Part shown: piece by piece, positions 17,531 to 27,049 of the stretch
Position numbering within the stretch: position 1 is the first letter of the stretch
How the letters are laid out: the number at the start of each line of letters is the position of its first letter
Assembly: GCA_943788865.1 (NCBI GenBank)
Contig: CALSRX010000001.1
Coordinates: 62,001 to 126,000, forward strand
DNA length: 64,000 nt
Reading direction: 5' to 3'
Origin: an uncultured Polaribacter sp.
GTDB taxonomy: Bacteria; Bacteroidota; Bacteroidia; Flavobacteriales; Flavobacteriaceae
The notes under the pieces: generated by a model
What the model saw: the letters and a program-made list of their open reading frames with translations, nothing else
The model's database searches: none
What the model was told of the DNA's origin: nothing
Program-made: the position numbers and the translations under genes

Positions 17531-18526
17531 ATGCCACTATTTCAATCAGATTTTAATCCTTCTCTTCCTTTTAGAAATGGTCATTTTAACACCATGTATC
17601 GTCCGTTATTTATGAAAGAGTTCTGTTCTTACTCTCGAAAAAGAATTTTTACTTGGGATCATGATTTTATTGATTTAGATTTTTCAAAGGCTAATTCAAA
17701 CACGATAGCAATATTAATTCATGGTTTAGAAGGAAGTGCTGAATCTAAATACATGCTATCTACAGCAAACGAATTAAATGGTGGAGGGATTGATACTGTT
17801 TCTTTTAATTTACGGGGCTGTAGCGGCGAAGATAATTGGCTTCTTGGAACCTATCATAGTGGAAAAACTGAAGATGTACATTTTGTGGTCAATCATGTTT
17901 TAAATAATTATGATTATGAAAACATCATTATTGTTGGATTTAGCTTAGGTGGTAATTTAACCTTAAAATATATGGGGGAATATGCGGATGTATTATCACC
18001 AAAAATAAAAGGAGCCATTACAACATCTGTGCCTATAGATCTTACAAGTTCTGAGCAAGAAATGGATAAACTGAAAAACAAATTATATATAGAAGAGTTC
18101 TTAAAAACTATCCGATTAAAAGTATTGGAAAAATCATTTAAATTCCCAGAGTTTGAGCTAGATAAAGACAAACTTTTTAAAGCCAAACGATTTAAACATA
18201 TAGAAAAACTGTATACAGTTCCTGTTTTCGGTTTTGATAGTCCAGAAGATTATTGGGTAAAAGCAAGTTCTAAACCTTATTTATCAAAAATCAACAAACC
18301 TACATTGCTTATAAACGCAAAAGATGATTCTTTTTTAGGTGAAGAATGTTTTCCTTATGAAGAAGCTAGAGATTCTGAGTTTTTCTTCCTAGAGGTCACA
18401 AAATATGGAGGTCATGTTGGATTTGTATCTAGTTTTAAGCAAAACGAAAGCAGGTGGTTAGAAAAACGAATTAGCCGTTTTATAAAAGAAAATATTCAAA
18501 TACAAATTGAACAAACAATATCTTAG
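17531..18526 (+). CDS. Alpha/beta hydrolase, YheT-like
   Basis: A 331-residue cytosolic alpha/beta-hydrolase of the YheT/ABHD1 type. The N-terminal FRNGHFNTMYRPLF stretch is a hallmark of this group. The fold carries IAILIHGLEGSAESKYM (oxyanion loop), the nucleophile elbow VGFSLGGNL (Ser near 139), an acid near DDSFLGEECFP and the final His in KYGGHVGFV. Substrates of this group are poorly known, probably esters of fatty acids. Single gene, divergent from pssA. Confidence 0.85.
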   Translation: MPLFQSDFNPSLPFRNGHFNTMYRPLFMKEFCSYSRKRIFTWDHDFIDLDFSKANSNTIAILIHGLEGSAESKYMLSTANELNGGGIDTVSFNLRGCSGEDNWLLGTYHSGKTEDVHFVVNHVLNNYDYENIIIVGFSLGGNLTLKYMGEYADVLSPKIKGAITTSVPIDLTSSEQEMDKLKNKLYIEEFLKTIRLKVLEKSFKFPEFELDKDKLFKAKRFKHIEKLYTVPVFGFDSPEDYWVKASSKPYLSKINKPTLLINAKDDSFLGEECFPYEEARDSEFFFLEVTKYGGHVGFVSSFKQNESRWLEKRISRFIKENIQIQIEQTIS

Positions 18527-18584
18527 GTTAACAATGGTTATTACAATAGGATTTTAGATATTTGTAACTAACAACCTTGATATT

Positions 18585-19655
18585 TTGAAAAAAATTTATT
18601 TCATTTTTTTACTCTTCTGTTCTATCCAATTAACAGCTCAAACTTTTAGAAATTATTCTAACGAGTTTTTAAATATTGGTGTTGATGCAAGAGCGTTAGG
18701 AATGAGTAAATCTGTTGCAGCAACAAGTAATGATGTAAATGCAATTTACTGGAATCCAGCTGGTTTAATGAATTTAGAAGATTATGAAGGTTCATTAATG
18801 CATGCTTCTTATTTTGCTGGAATTGCCAATTATAACTTTGCAGCTGTTGCGCTTCCGATTGACAATAAAAGTGCTATAGGAATCTCTATCATTCGATTTG
18901 GAGTTGATGATATTTTAAACACAACCGAACTTATTGACAATCAAGGAAATATTAATTTTAATAAAATCAGTTTGTTTTCTGCTGCAGATTATGCTTTTAC
19001 ATTTGCCTATGCAAGAAACTTGATTTTTAAAAACATGTATTTTGGTGTAAATGCAAAAGTAATTAGAAGAGTTATTGGTGATTTTGCTTCTTCTTGGGGA
19101 TTTGGATTTGATGCCGGAATTCAGTTTGAAAGAAATAATTGGAAATTTGGTTTAATGGTTAGAGATATTACCACAACCTATAATACTTGGAATATCAATT
19201 CAGAAGAATTTGATAAAATTAAAAACTCTATTCCAGGTCAAAACCAGCAATTACCCGAAACAACAGAAATTACAAAACCAAAAGTACAATTTGGTGCTGC
19301 ACGTAAATTTTCTATTGGAAGAGATTTTCACTTAGTAACAGAAATCGATTTAAACATGCGTTTTGCTCAAACTAATGACATTATATCTACTAGTATTATC
19401 AGTATTGATCCAACTTTTGGCTTTGAGCTAGATTATACTGAATTGGTATATTTAAGAGGCGGAATTGGAAACATTCAAAACACAACCCAATTTGACGGTA
19501 GTAAATCTTTATCTATACAACCAAACTTCGGCGTAGGTTTTAAATACAACGGAATTCAAGTAGATTATGCATTGACAAATATTGGAAGTGTTGGAAACGC
19601 ACTATATTCAAATATATTTTCAATTAAAATTGATTATAAGTTTTTTAGAAACTAG
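18585..19655 (+). CDS. PorV/PorQ-family outer-membrane protein
   Basis: A 356-residue outer-membrane barrel of the PorV/PorQ family (related to FadL). A signal peptide (FCSIQLTAQ) is followed by the family's N-terminal phrase NIGVDARALGMSKSVAATSNDVNA and YWNPAGLMNLE. PorV acts in the type IX secretion system as a shuttle for cargo with a C-terminal signal; this second-type member may do the same or something else. The start is a TTG at 18585 directly before KKIYFIFLLF. No other type IX gene is adjacent, so the role is inferred from family only. The DUF4105 gene follows after 5 bp. Confidence 0.82.
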   Translation: MKKIYFIFLLFCSIQLTAQTFRNYSNEFLNIGVDARALGMSKSVAATSNDVNAIYWNPAGLMNLEDYEGSLMHASYFAGIANYNFAAVALPIDNKSAIGISIIRFGVDDILNTTELIDNQGNINFNKISLFSAADYAFTFAYARNLIFKNMYFGVNAKVIRRVIGDFASSWGFGFDAGIQFERNNWKFGLMVRDITTTYNTWNINSEEFDKIKNSIPGQNQQLPETTEITKPKVQFGAARKFSIGRDFHLVTEIDLNMRFAQTNDIISTSIISIDPTFGFELDYTELVYLRGGIGNIQNTTQFDGSKSLSIQPNFGVGFKYNGIQVDYALTNIGSVGNALYSNIFSIKIDYKFFRN

Positions 19656-19660
19656 CTGAT

Positions 19661-20836
19661 ATGAAAACTAAATTTATTACTTTTTTTCTCTTTCTATTTG
19701 TAATACAAATTACTTTTTCTCAGTATAAAAAACTATCAGACAAAGCTGAAGTAAGTATAATAACAGCAGGTCCTGGAAAAGAATTATACGAAGGATTTGG
19801 CCATAGCACAATTAGAATTAAAGACATAGATTTTGATACCGCTTATAACTATGGAATTTTTGACTTTAATGCTCCAAATTTTTATTTAAATTTCACAAAA
19901 GGGAAGTTAATTTATAAATTAGAAAGTTACCCTTTTCATTATTTTGTAAGAGGATATAAAAGAGATAAACGTTGGATTAAAGAGCAAATATTAAATTTAA
20001 ATCAATCAGAAAAACAACAATTTTTTGAATATTTAGAAAACAATGCGAAGCCAAAAAACGCTACCTATTTATACGATCCCTTCTTTAATAATTGCGCTAC
20101 AATATTAAGAGAAATTACTGAAAAAATCTTAAAAGATAAAGTCACGTTTAAAGACAATCATATTCTTGAAAAGAAATCATTTAGGCAATTAATGAATTTA
20201 GAAATTCCTTGGAACACCTGGGGGAGTTTTGGAATTAATTTAGCTTTAGGAAGTAAGTTAGATCACATTGCTACAGCAAAACAATACATGTATTTACCAG
20301 ATTATGTATATAGTGGGTTTAAAAATGCAGACGTAACTCGTGGTGCAAAAACAGAAAGCTTAATTAAAAAAGATCGTTTTATTTTAAATTATGAGGAGTT
20401 AACAATTAAGCCTTCTTTTTTCAATCCTTTTTTTGTTTTTACTTTTATATTACTTATGGGATTATATATTACCTACAGAGACGTAAAAAGAAAACAAAGA
20501 ACAAAATGGCTCGATTTTTTGTTGTTCTTTTCAACAGGTATTATAGGAGTTCTAATAGTTTTTTTATGGTTTTTTACCGATCATTCCACTACTCCAACCA
20601 ACTTTAATTTTCTATGGGCTTTCGCTCCAAATATAGTTGTTGCCTTTTATCTATTTAAAGATACTCCTAAGCTTTGGGTAAGGTTCTATGTAAAAGCACT
20701 TCTTTTTTTACTTGTAATAATTCCAGTAATTTGGTTTGGGAAAGTGCAATTAATGCCATTTGCTATTTTACCTTTTCTACTACTGCTTTTTATTAGGTTA
20801 TATTTTATTAAAGGTTTATTGTCCTTTAAAAAATAA
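19661..20836 (+). CDS. DUF4105/Lnb-type membrane protein
   Basis: 391 residues: signal peptide (residues 1-20), a periplasmic domain of the DUF4105 or Lnb type (about 25-185), and four to five membrane helices (about 250-390). The catalytic pair expected of NlpC-like thiol enzymes of this group is visible as YEGFGHSTIRIKD (His) and FFNNCATILREITEK (Cys). In some Firmicutes the related Lnb protein modifies lipoproteins; transferring that role here is inference. The last 20 bases overlap the end of the broken sugar-transferase fragment on the other strand. It is 5 bp after the PorV-like gene, so both are probably one transcript. Confidence 0.8.
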   Translation: MKTKFITFFLFLFVIQITFSQYKKLSDKAEVSIITAGPGKELYEGFGHSTIRIKDIDFDTAYNYGIFDFNAPNFYLNFTKGKLIYKLESYPFHYFVRGYKRDKRWIKEQILNLNQSEKQQFFEYLENNAKPKNATYLYDPFFNNCATILREITEKILKDKVTFKDNHILEKKSFRQLMNLEIPWNTWGSFGINLALGSKLDHIATAKQYMYLPDYVYSGFKNADVTRGAKTESLIKKDRFILNYEELTIKPSFFNPFFVFTFILLMGLYITYRDVKRKQRTKWLDFLLFFSTGIIGVLIVFLWFFTDHSTTPTNFNFLWAFAPNIVVAFYLFKDTPKLWVRFYVKALLFLLVIIPVIWFGKVQLMPFAILPFLLLLFIRLYFIKGLLSFKK

Positions 20837-21001
20837 TACTGTAGAAATCGTTTTTACAAGTATTTTAAAATCTAGAAAAGTATTTCTCTCTTTGATATAG
20901 TACAAATCATATCTCAATTTTATTTGCTGCTCTTCTATGGTATTTGCGTAAGGGTAATTAACTTGAGCCCAACCTGTCAATCCAGGTCTTAATCTGTAGG
21001 A
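20816..21001 (-). pseudogene. 3' fragment of a sugar transferase (polyprenyl-phosphate glycosyl-1-phosphate transferase)
   Basis: On the minus strand the frame reads RLRPGLTGWAQVNYPYANT, then QQIKLRYDLYYIKERN, FLDFKILVKTISTV and a final FFKGQ before TAA at 20816-20818. This is the conserved C-terminal end of WcaJ/WbaP-type enzymes that load the first sugar of exopolysaccharide or O-antigen onto undecaprenyl phosphate. The catalytic core and membrane part are missing. The fragment begins at the joint with the export-permease fragment at about 20992-21001. Confidence 0.82.
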
Positions 21002-21221
21002 ATATTTGCAATATTATTAAATACTAATGTAAATATTACAGATGTAAATAAAGGCTGTAAAACATACCATAACGGCCCTAGAATTGTTTGTTTATATAAG
21101 GTAATTACATCGCGTTTAACAAAAAGAAGCAACAAGTCTTTATACCTCCAAATTCTTTTAAATTTAAATCAAAAAGATTTTTTTTAGGAGTAATTTCAAA
21201 AAGCCACTTTTCCTTATTCAT
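20992..21221 (-). pseudogene. 5' fragment of a polysaccharide ABC-export permease (Wzm type)
   Basis: Minus-strand translation from the ATG at 21221 gives MNKEKWLFEITPKKN and FDLNLKE, then, after one missing base near 21151, IWRYKDLLLLFVKRDVITLY, KQTILGPLWYVLQPLFTSVI and FTLVFNNIANIPTD. These are the first cytosolic segment and first membrane helix of ABC-2 polysaccharide exporters. The frame ends at the joint with the sugar-transferase tail. No ATPase partner (wzt) is present. What remains of both genes cannot be functional. Confidence 0.8.
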
Positions 21222-21332
21222 TCTTAAAGTATAGGTATGTAACAAATATAACCATTTTCATGAATTTTTAACAATTCTTGTGCATTATAAATTCATATTT
21301 CTTTACTTTTGAATCCATAAACAAAACCACAA

Positions 21333-23015
21333 ATGAAAAAGCAAATTATAGAATGTGTTCCTAACATTAGCGAAGGAAAAGACATTACCAAAATACATGC
21401 AATTGCAAATGTTGTTAAAGAAGTTGAAGGTGTTAAATTGTTGGATATTGATCCAGGAAAAGCAACAAATAGAACAGTGATTACTTTTGTGGGTGAACCA
21501 GCAAACGTAATAGAAGCTGCGTTTAGATTGATAAAAAAAGCTTCTGAGTTAATAGACATGAGTAAACATACTGGTGAGCATCCAAGGTTTGGAGCAACAG
21601 ATGTTTGTCCCTTAGTACCTATTGCAAATATTTCGATGGAAGAAACTACTGAATATGCACGTCAATTAGGTAAACGGGTTGGTGAAGAATTGGGAATTTC
21701 GGGCTATTTTTATGAAAATGCTGCCACTTCTAAAGAAAGAAAAAATTTAGCAACGGTTCGTTCTGGAGAATATGAAGGGTTAAAAGAAAAGTTTGAAAAT
21801 AAAAATTGGAAACCAGATTTTGGTCCGTCAGAATTTAATCAACAAGTTGTTTCATCTGGAGTTACAGCGATATCAGCTAGAGATTTTTTAATAGCCTATA
21901 ACGTAAATTTAAACTCTACATCTACACGTAGAGCAAATGCAATCGCTTTTGACATTCGAGAAAACGGAAGAGCAAAATTAGTAGATGGAAAAAAAGTGTT
22001 AGATAAAAATGGGGAAGCTGAAAGAATTCCTGGAAAATTAAAAGCTGTAAAAGGAATTGGTTGGTTTATTGAAGAATATGGTATAGCACAAATTTCATAT
22101 AATTTAACCAACATTTCAATTACCTCTATGCACGAAGCTTTTTATGAAACTGATTTGGCAGCTACAAAACGCGGATTAAGAGTAACTGGCTCTGAATTAG
22201 TTGGCTTAGTTCCTTTACAAGCAATGTTAGATTGTGCAGACTTTTACTTAAAAAAACAAGAACGCTCCCTTGGGATTAGCGAAAGCGAGAAAATAAAAAT
22301 TGCAGTAAAATCTCTCGGATTAGACGATTTAAAACCTTTCAATCCGCAAGAACGTATTATTGAATATGTAATGAATGCTAATGCTGATAAAAAACTAGTT
22401 GATTTTACAGTAAAAGATTTTGCAGAAGAAACAGCTTCAGAATCTATGGCTCCAGGTGGTGGAAGTATTGCTGCGTATGTTGGAACTTTAGGTGTTTCAC
22501 TCGGTACAATGGTTGCTAATTTATCTGCTCATAAACCTGGTTGGGATGCTAAATGGGAGTACTATTCTCAATGGGCAGAAAAAGGGCAGAAATATAAAAA
22601 TGAATTATTGTTTTTAGTAGATGAAGACACCAATGCCTTTAATAAAATTATAGACGGATTTAGAATGCCAAAATCTTCTCAAGAAGAAATAGAGATTAGA
22701 AAAAAAGCTATTGAAGATGCAACAAAATATGCAACTGAAATTCCGTTTAAGGTAATGGAAACTGCATCTAATTCTATGGAAGTAATGTTAGAAATGGCAA
22801 AAAACGGATTGCAAAATTCACTTTCTGATGCTGGTGTAGGTGCCTTGTGTGCAAGAACCGCTGTAATTGGCGCATATTTTAATGTTCGCATCAATGCAAA
22901 AGACATTAAGGATAGAGCTTTTGCCGATACAATATTAAATGACGCAAAAGATATTTACAACAAAACAATTGCTTTAGAACAAGAAATGATGGCAATTGTA
23001 GATGCTAAAATTTAG
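21333..23015 (+). CDS. ftcD: Bifunctional glutamate formimidoyltransferase / formimidoyl-THF cyclodeaminase
   Basis: A 560-residue two-domain enzyme of histidine breakdown: it moves the formimino group from formiminoglutamate to tetrahydrofolate and then releases ammonia. Residues about 1-330 are the transferase (IIECVPNISEGKD at the N-terminus, HTGEHPRFGATDVCPLVPI with the active-site His, and GWFIEEYGIAQISYNLTN). Residues about 365-560 are the cyclodeaminase (FAEETASESMAPGGGSIAAY and the helical DEDTNAFNKIIDGFRMP part). The fused form is common in Bacteroidota. No other hut gene is nearby. The GNAT gene follows after 3 bp. Confidence 0.93.
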   Translation: MKKQIIECVPNISEGKDITKIHAIANVVKEVEGVKLLDIDPGKATNRTVITFVGEPANVIEAAFRLIKKASELIDMSKHTGEHPRFGATDVCPLVPIANISMEETTEYARQLGKRVGEELGISGYFYENAATSKERKNLATVRSGEYEGLKEKFENKNWKPDFGPSEFNQQVVSSGVTAISARDFLIAYNVNLNSTSTRRANAIAFDIRENGRAKLVDGKKVLDKNGEAERIPGKLKAVKGIGWFIEEYGIAQISYNLTNISITSMHEAFYETDLAATKRGLRVTGSELVGLVPLQAMLDCADFYLKKQERSLGISESEKIKIAVKSLGLDDLKPFNPQERIIEYVMNANADKKLVDFTVKDFAEETASESMAPGGGSIAAYVGTLGVSLGTMVANLSAHKPGWDAKWEYYSQWAEKGQKYKNELLFLVDEDTNAFNKIIDGFRMPKSSQEEIEIRKKAIEDATKYATEIPFKVMETASNSMEVMLEMAKNGLQNSLSDAGVGALCARTAVIGAYFNVRINAKDIKDRAFADTILNDAKDIYNKTIALEQEMMAIVDAKI

Positions 23016-23018
23016 TCA

Positions 23019-23480
23019 ATGCTTGAAGTTTCTATTATTCCTTTTGAAGAAAAATACGCAAAACAATTTTACAATTTAAATGTAGAATGGCTTGAAAAAT
23101 ATTTTTATGTAGAACCTTACGACCAAAAAGTTTTAAGCAGCCCTAAAACTTATATAATTGATAAAGGTGGTTTTATTTTTTTCGCAACTTATAATAACGA
23201 GATTGTGGGAACAGTCGCTTTAATCAATCAACAACAGTTTTATGAGTTGAGTAAAATGGCTGTTTCACCGAAATATCATGGATTAAAAATTGGTCAAAAA
23301 TTAATAGATTATTGTATCCAATTTGGAAAAGAAAAAAAATGGGACAGCATTACTTTGTATTCTAACAGAAAGTTAGTTCCTGCGATTAATTTATATAAAA
23401 AAGTTGGATTTATTGAGCAAGAAGTCGAAGCTGATTGCCATTATGAACGTTCCGATATTAAAATGAAATTGATGTTATAG
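23019..23480 (+). CDS. GNAT-family N-acetyltransferase
   Basis: A 153-residue acetyl-CoA-dependent acyltransferase. The central fold is clear: IVGTVALINQQQFYELSKMAV forms the beta-4/beta-5 region, KYHGLKIGQKLIDYCIQFGK the pyrophosphate-binding loop (Q/R-x-x-G-x-G/A type, here LKIGQKL) and LYSNRKLVPAINLYKKVGF the last strand-helix unit. The acceptor is unknown. Starts 3 bp after ftcD and is probably co-transcribed; its end overlaps the aroQ end by 6 bases on the opposite strand. Confidence 0.85.
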   Translation: MLEVSIIPFEEKYAKQFYNLNVEWLEKYFYVEPYDQKVLSSPKTYIIDKGGFIFFATYNNEIVGTVALINQQQFYELSKMAVSPKYHGLKIGQKLIDYCIQFGKEKKWDSITLYSNRKLVPAINLYKKVGFIEQEVEADCHYERSDIKMKLML

Positions 23481-23888
23481 AAAGCTTTCAATAGCTAATT
23501 CGTAACCTTTAATTCCAAATCCTAAAATAACACCCTTAGCATTCGGTGCTATATAACTTAGGTGTCTAAACTCTTCTCTAGCATGTACATTAGAAATGTG
23601 TACTTCTACAACTGGAGTTTCTATTCCTTTAACTGCATCTCCGATTCCGATTGACGTATGAGTATAGGCTGCAGCATTTAAAATAATTCCATCGTAATCA
23701 AAGCCTACTTCGTGTAATTTATCAATCAACTCACCTTCTATATTCGATTGATAATATGACAACTCAACCTGAGGAAATTGATCTTGTAAATTTTTAAAAA
23801 CATCGGTAAAAGTTTCTGAACCATATATTTCTGGTTCTCTTTTACCAAGTAAATTTAAATTAGGGCCGTTGATGATTATAATTTTCAT
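23475..23888 (-). CDS. aroQ: 3-dehydroquinate dehydratase, type II
   Basis: A 137-residue dodecameric-type enzyme that makes 3-dehydroshikimate in the shikimate pathway. Type II landmarks: IINGPNLNLLGKREPEIYG at the N-terminus (active-site Asn and the mobile loop with Arg and Tyr), YYQSNIEGELIDKLHE, ILNAAAYTHTSIGIGDAV with the catalytic His region, and VEVHISNVHAREEFRHLSYI. Complete and of normal length, slightly short at the C-terminus. Confidence 0.94.
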   Translation of the reverse strand: MKIIIINGPNLNLLGKREPEIYGSETFTDVFKNLQDQFPQVELSYYQSNIEGELIDKLHEVGFDYDGIILNAAAYTHTSIGIGDAVKGIETPVVEVHISNVHAREEFRHLSYIAPNAKGVILGFGIKGYELAIESFL

Positions 23889-23962
23889 GATAATTTAAAT
23901 TTTAAGTAAATATGCATTTTTTTTTATATATATATTATATTATAAACACAAATATTTATAAA

Positions 23963-24433
23963 ATGAAAAGAATTTTAATTTTAGTTGTTGCATTAATTTC
24001 ATTTAGTGCTGTTAACTCTCAAACAAGTGTAATTAAAGCAAATCCTTTAGGATTAGCAGTTGGTGTAGCTAATGCAGGCTACGAATTCACAATGGGAGAA
24101 AAAAACTCTCTAACCGTATCAGGTACTTATTACAAAGTTTCTGACATTAGCGGTATTGGAGCTGGTGCAGAATACAGATGGTATTTTGGAGAAGAAGTTT
24201 TAAAAGGATGGCACGCTGGACCGACAGTTGGTTTTTTCTCTTTAAAAGACAATGCTAATACAAAGGCTACCGTTTTTACTTTTGGTGGTGAAGCTGGTCA
24301 TCAATGGATTTTTGACAACAATTTTGTTGTTGATGTTTTTGCAGGACTTGGTTATGTTACTGGAGGAGATAAATTAGCGGGTTTAAATGCTACAGCTATT
24401 TCACTAGGTGTTTCATTAGGTTACGCTTGGTAA
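23963..24433 (+). CDS. Small outer-membrane beta-barrel protein (unknown role)
   Basis: From the ATG at 23963 the product is 156 residues: a clear signal peptide (ILILVVALISFSAVNSQ) and a compact barrel of alternating polar/apolar strands with glycine-rich turns (GIGAGAEYRWYFGEEVLKGW, FVVDVFAGLGYVTGG) ending in aromatic W. It resembles the OmpW/OmpX-like DUF3575-type small barrels of the phylum. The longer upstream frame starting at 23912 lacks a sensible signal and is rejected. A strong terminator follows. Confidence 0.75.
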   Translation: MKRILILVVALISFSAVNSQTSVIKANPLGLAVGVANAGYEFTMGEKNSLTVSGTYYKVSDISGIGAGAEYRWYFGEEVLKGWHAGPTVGFFSLKDNANTKATVFTFGGEAGHQWIFDNNFVVDVFAGLGYVTGGDKLAGLNATAISLGVSLGYAW

Positions 24434-24455
24434 TTTTTAATTACCTTATAAAATT

Positions 24456-24486
24456 AAAAGCGCTACATTTTGTAGCGCTTTTTTTA
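24456..24486 (+). terminator. Rho-independent terminator
   Basis: AAAAGCGCTAC and GTAGCGCTTTT pair across an ATTTT loop and end in a T run, 25 bp after the small barrel gene. Confidence 0.85.
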
Positions 24487-24499
24487 TACCTTTAGTTCA

Positions 24500-25396
24500 A
24501 TGAAATGGCAAAACGCATTAAAAGATTATCAGTTGTTTTTAAAAATAGAAAGAGGTCTTTCTAAAAACACCATAGATAGTTATACTCGAGATATTCAAAA
24601 GTTGATCTATTTCTTGGAAGAAAACGAAATTAGTGTTTCTCCAATAAAGATTGATGTCAGTTGTATTCAACAATTTATTTATGAAATTGCTAAAAAAGTT
24701 CAACCAACAACTCAGTCTAGGGTAATTTCTGGTTTACGTAATTTTTTTGATTATTTAATCTTTGAAGATTACCGTTCTGACAATCCTACAGATTTAATTG
24801 AAACTCCAAAAATTGGAAGAAAACTGCCAGATACTTTATCTGAAAATGAAATAAACGATTTAATCAACGCTATCGACTTAAGCTCTAAGCAAGGAGAGCG
24901 AAATAGAACCATTCTAGAAACGATTTATAGCTGTGGTTTACGAGTTAGTGAAGTAATTTCGTTAAAAATTTCCGATTTATTTTTTGAAGAAGGGTTTATA
25001 AAGGTCCTTGGAAAAGGAAATAAAGAGCGATACACGCCTATTAACTATAACACTCAAAAGTATATTGCTTTTTATATAAAAGACATTAGAAATCATATTT
25101 CGCCACAAAAAGGATATGAAGACACCTTGTTTTTAAACAGAAGAGGAAAAGGCTTAACGCGACAAATGATTTTTATGATTATCAAAGATTTAGCAATAAA
25201 AATCAATTTGAATAAAAAAATTGGGCCACATACTTTACGACATTCATTTGCAACACATTTATTGGAAGGTGGAGCAGATTTAAGGGCCATACAACAAATG
25301 CTTGGACACGAAAGCATAACCACAACAGAGATTTATGTACATTTAGATAAATCGTATTTAAAAAATGTGGTTGAGAAATACCATCCAAGAAATTAA
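24500..25396 (+). CDS. xerD: Tyrosine recombinase XerD/XerC type
   Basis: A 298-residue recombinase for resolving chromosome dimers at dif. Residues about 1-90 are the SAM-like N-terminal domain (DYQLFLKIERGLSKNTIDSY); the catalytic domain carries Arg in YSCGLRVSEVI, Lys in GKGNKERY, HTLRHSFATHLLEGGADLR (His and Arg), LGHESITTTEIYVH (His and nucleophile Tyr). Length and absence of extra domains mark the housekeeping enzyme, not a phage or integron integrase. It begins only 13 bp after a terminator, so its promoter must overlap that region. Confidence 0.92.
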   Translation: MKWQNALKDYQLFLKIERGLSKNTIDSYTRDIQKLIYFLEENEISVSPIKIDVSCIQQFIYEIAKKVQPTTQSRVISGLRNFFDYLIFEDYRSDNPTDLIETPKIGRKLPDTLSENEINDLINAIDLSSKQGERNRTILETIYSCGLRVSEVISLKISDLFFEEGFIKVLGKGNKERYTPINYNTQKYIAFYIKDIRNHISPQKGYEDTLFLNRRGKGLTRQMIFMIIKDLAIKINLNKKIGPHTLRHSFATHLLEGGADLRAIQQMLGHESITTTEIYVHLDKSYLKNVVEKYHPRN

Positions 25397-25410
25397 AATA
25401 TCAGTAAAAA

Positions 25411-25437
25411 AAGATTCCCGCTTTCGCGGGAATGACA
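25411..25437. repeat. Repeat family A, single arm
   Basis: ATTCCCG-C-TTTCG-CGGGAAT followed by GAC is one hairpin arm of family A with the stem changed in a compensatory way (CCCGC/GCGGG instead of CCTGC/GCAGG). It lies between the convergent ends of xerD and rny and could serve as a shared end-of-transcript hairpin. Confidence 0.7.
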
Positions 25438-25465
25438 ATTTATGTAAATATGGTATGTAAACTAA

Positions 25466-27031
25466 TTATTTAGCTACATTCACAGCTCTTGTTTCTCTTA
25501 TCACCGTTACTTTAACTTGACCTGGATAGGTCATGTCATTCTGAATTTTTTGTGAAATTCCAAATGATAATTCAGATGCTTTCTCATCACTTACTTTGGT
25601 GCTTTCTACCATTACTCTTAGTTCTCTACCAGCTTGAATCGCATACGCTTTTTGTACACCTGTGAATCCGAAAGCAATTTCTTCTAAGTCTTTTAAACGT
25701 TGAATGTAAGAATCTAACACTTGACGTCTTGCTCCTGGTCTTGCTCCAGAGATTGCATCACACACTTGAACAATCGGAGAAATTAAACTCTTCATTTCAA
25801 TTTCATCATGGTGTGCTCCAATAGCATTACAAACTTCTGGTTTTTCACCATACTTTTCTGCCCATTGCATTCCTAATAATGCGTGTGGTAATTCACTTTC
25901 TGCATCTGGTACTTTTCCAATATCATGTAATAAACCAGCGCGTTTTGCCATTTTAGCATTTAAGCCCATTTCTGCGGCCATAATACCACATAAATTTGCA
26001 ACTTCTCTTGAGTGCTGCAATAAGTTTTGCCCGTAAGAAGAACGGTATTTCATACGCCCAACTGTTTTTATCAACTCTGGATGCAATCCATTTATTCCTA
26101 AATCGATTACGGTACGCTTACCAACTTCTATAATTTCTTGTGTAATTTGATTTTCTGTCTTTTTAACAACTTCTTCAATTCTAGCAGGATGTATTCTTCC
26201 GTCAGTAACTAATTTATGCAAAGACAAACGTGCAATTTCTCTTCTTACTGGATCGAAACACGATAAAATAATTGCTTCTGGAGTATCATCTACAATAATT
26301 TCTACACCTGTAGCTGCTTCAAGCGCTCTAATATTTCTTCCTTCTCTACCAATAATTCTACCTTTTAAGTCATCAGATTCTAAGTTAAATACAGAAACAC
26401 AGTTTTCTACGGCTTGTTCTACTCCAACTCTTTGAATGGTGTTTAAAACAACTTTTCTAGCATCTTGCTCTGCTGTCAATTTTGCTTCTTCTATTGAGTT
26501 TTGAATAAATGCCATTGCATCTGACTTTGCTTCCTCTTTTAGCGTGTTTACCAATTCTTTTTTGGCTTCTTCTGCAGATAAACCAGAAATTTGCTCAAGC
26601 ATATCTACTTGCCTGTTGTGCATTTTGTTTAAGTCGCTTTCTTTCTTTTCTAAAAAATCTAATTTATACGTAAAGTCAGCTTCTTTTTGTTCTAAAGATG
26701 TATTCAGTCTTTTATTCTTATCAAGTTCTGAAGCTATTTGAGATTCTCTGTCGCGAATTCTCTTTTCAATTTCAGACATTTTCTTCTCTCTACCCAAGAT
26801 TACTTTTTCATGCTCAGATTTAAGTTCTATAAACTTTTCTTTTGCTTGTAAAATTTTATCTTTCTTTAGAGATTCTGCATCAATCTTAGCTTCTTTAAGA
26901 ATAGCAGTTGCTTCTTTTCTAGTACTATTTAAAAGTTTTTTTCCTTTTGATTTTTCTATTGCTTTTGCAATAATAAACCCTATAACTGCTCCTACTACAC
27001 CAAGTGCAAAAGGAAGTATCATTCCATTCAT
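25466..27031 (-). CDS. rny: Ribonuclease Y
   Basis: A 521-residue membrane-anchored endoribonuclease that starts mRNA decay. Order of parts: one N-terminal membrane helix ([19 protein letters not shown]), a long coiled coil (about 30-200), a KH RNA-binding domain ([20 protein letters not shown]), and an HD hydrolase domain with [12 protein letters not shown] and [12 protein letters not shown] (His-Asp metal ligands), ending in the conserved tail [20 protein letters not shown]. Complete. The 6S-like RNA and zapA lie upstream on the same strand. Confidence 0.95.
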   Translation of the reverse strand: MNGMILPFALGVVGAVIGFIIAKAIEKSKGKKLLNSTRKEATAILKEAKIDAESLKKDKILQAKEKFIELKSEHEKVILGREKKMSEIEKRIRDRESQIASELDKNKRLNTSLEQKEADFTYKLDFLEKKESDLNKMHNRQVDMLEQISGLSAEEAKKELVNTLKEEAKSDAMAFIQNSIEEAKLTAEQDARKVVLNTIQRVGVEQAVENCVSVFNLESDDLKGRIIGREGRNIRALEAATGVEIIVDDTPEAIILSCFDPVRREIARLSLHKLVTDGRIHPARIEEVVKKTENQITQEIIEVGKRTVIDLGINGLHPELIKTVGRMKYRSSYGQNLLQHSREVANLCGIMAAEMGLNAKMAKRAGLLHDIGKVPDAESELPHALLGMQWAEKYGEKPEVCNAIGAHHDEIEMKSLISPIVQVCDAISGARPGARRQVLDSYIQRLKDLEEIAFGFTGVQKAYAIQAGRELRVMVESTKVSDEKASELSFGISQKIQNDMTYPGQVKVTVIRETRAVNVAK

Positions 27032-27049
27032 AATTTTCTATTTATATAT

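Noticed and set aside
23912..23962. Earlier start of the small barrel protein
   Set aside because: It would place 17 residues before the signal peptide; MKRILILV at 23963 is the proper start.
24500..25396. XerD as the integrase of the cassette-like unit
   Set aside because: Sequence and length fit the housekeeping dif recombinase; there is no IntI-type extra domain and it is 7 kb away.
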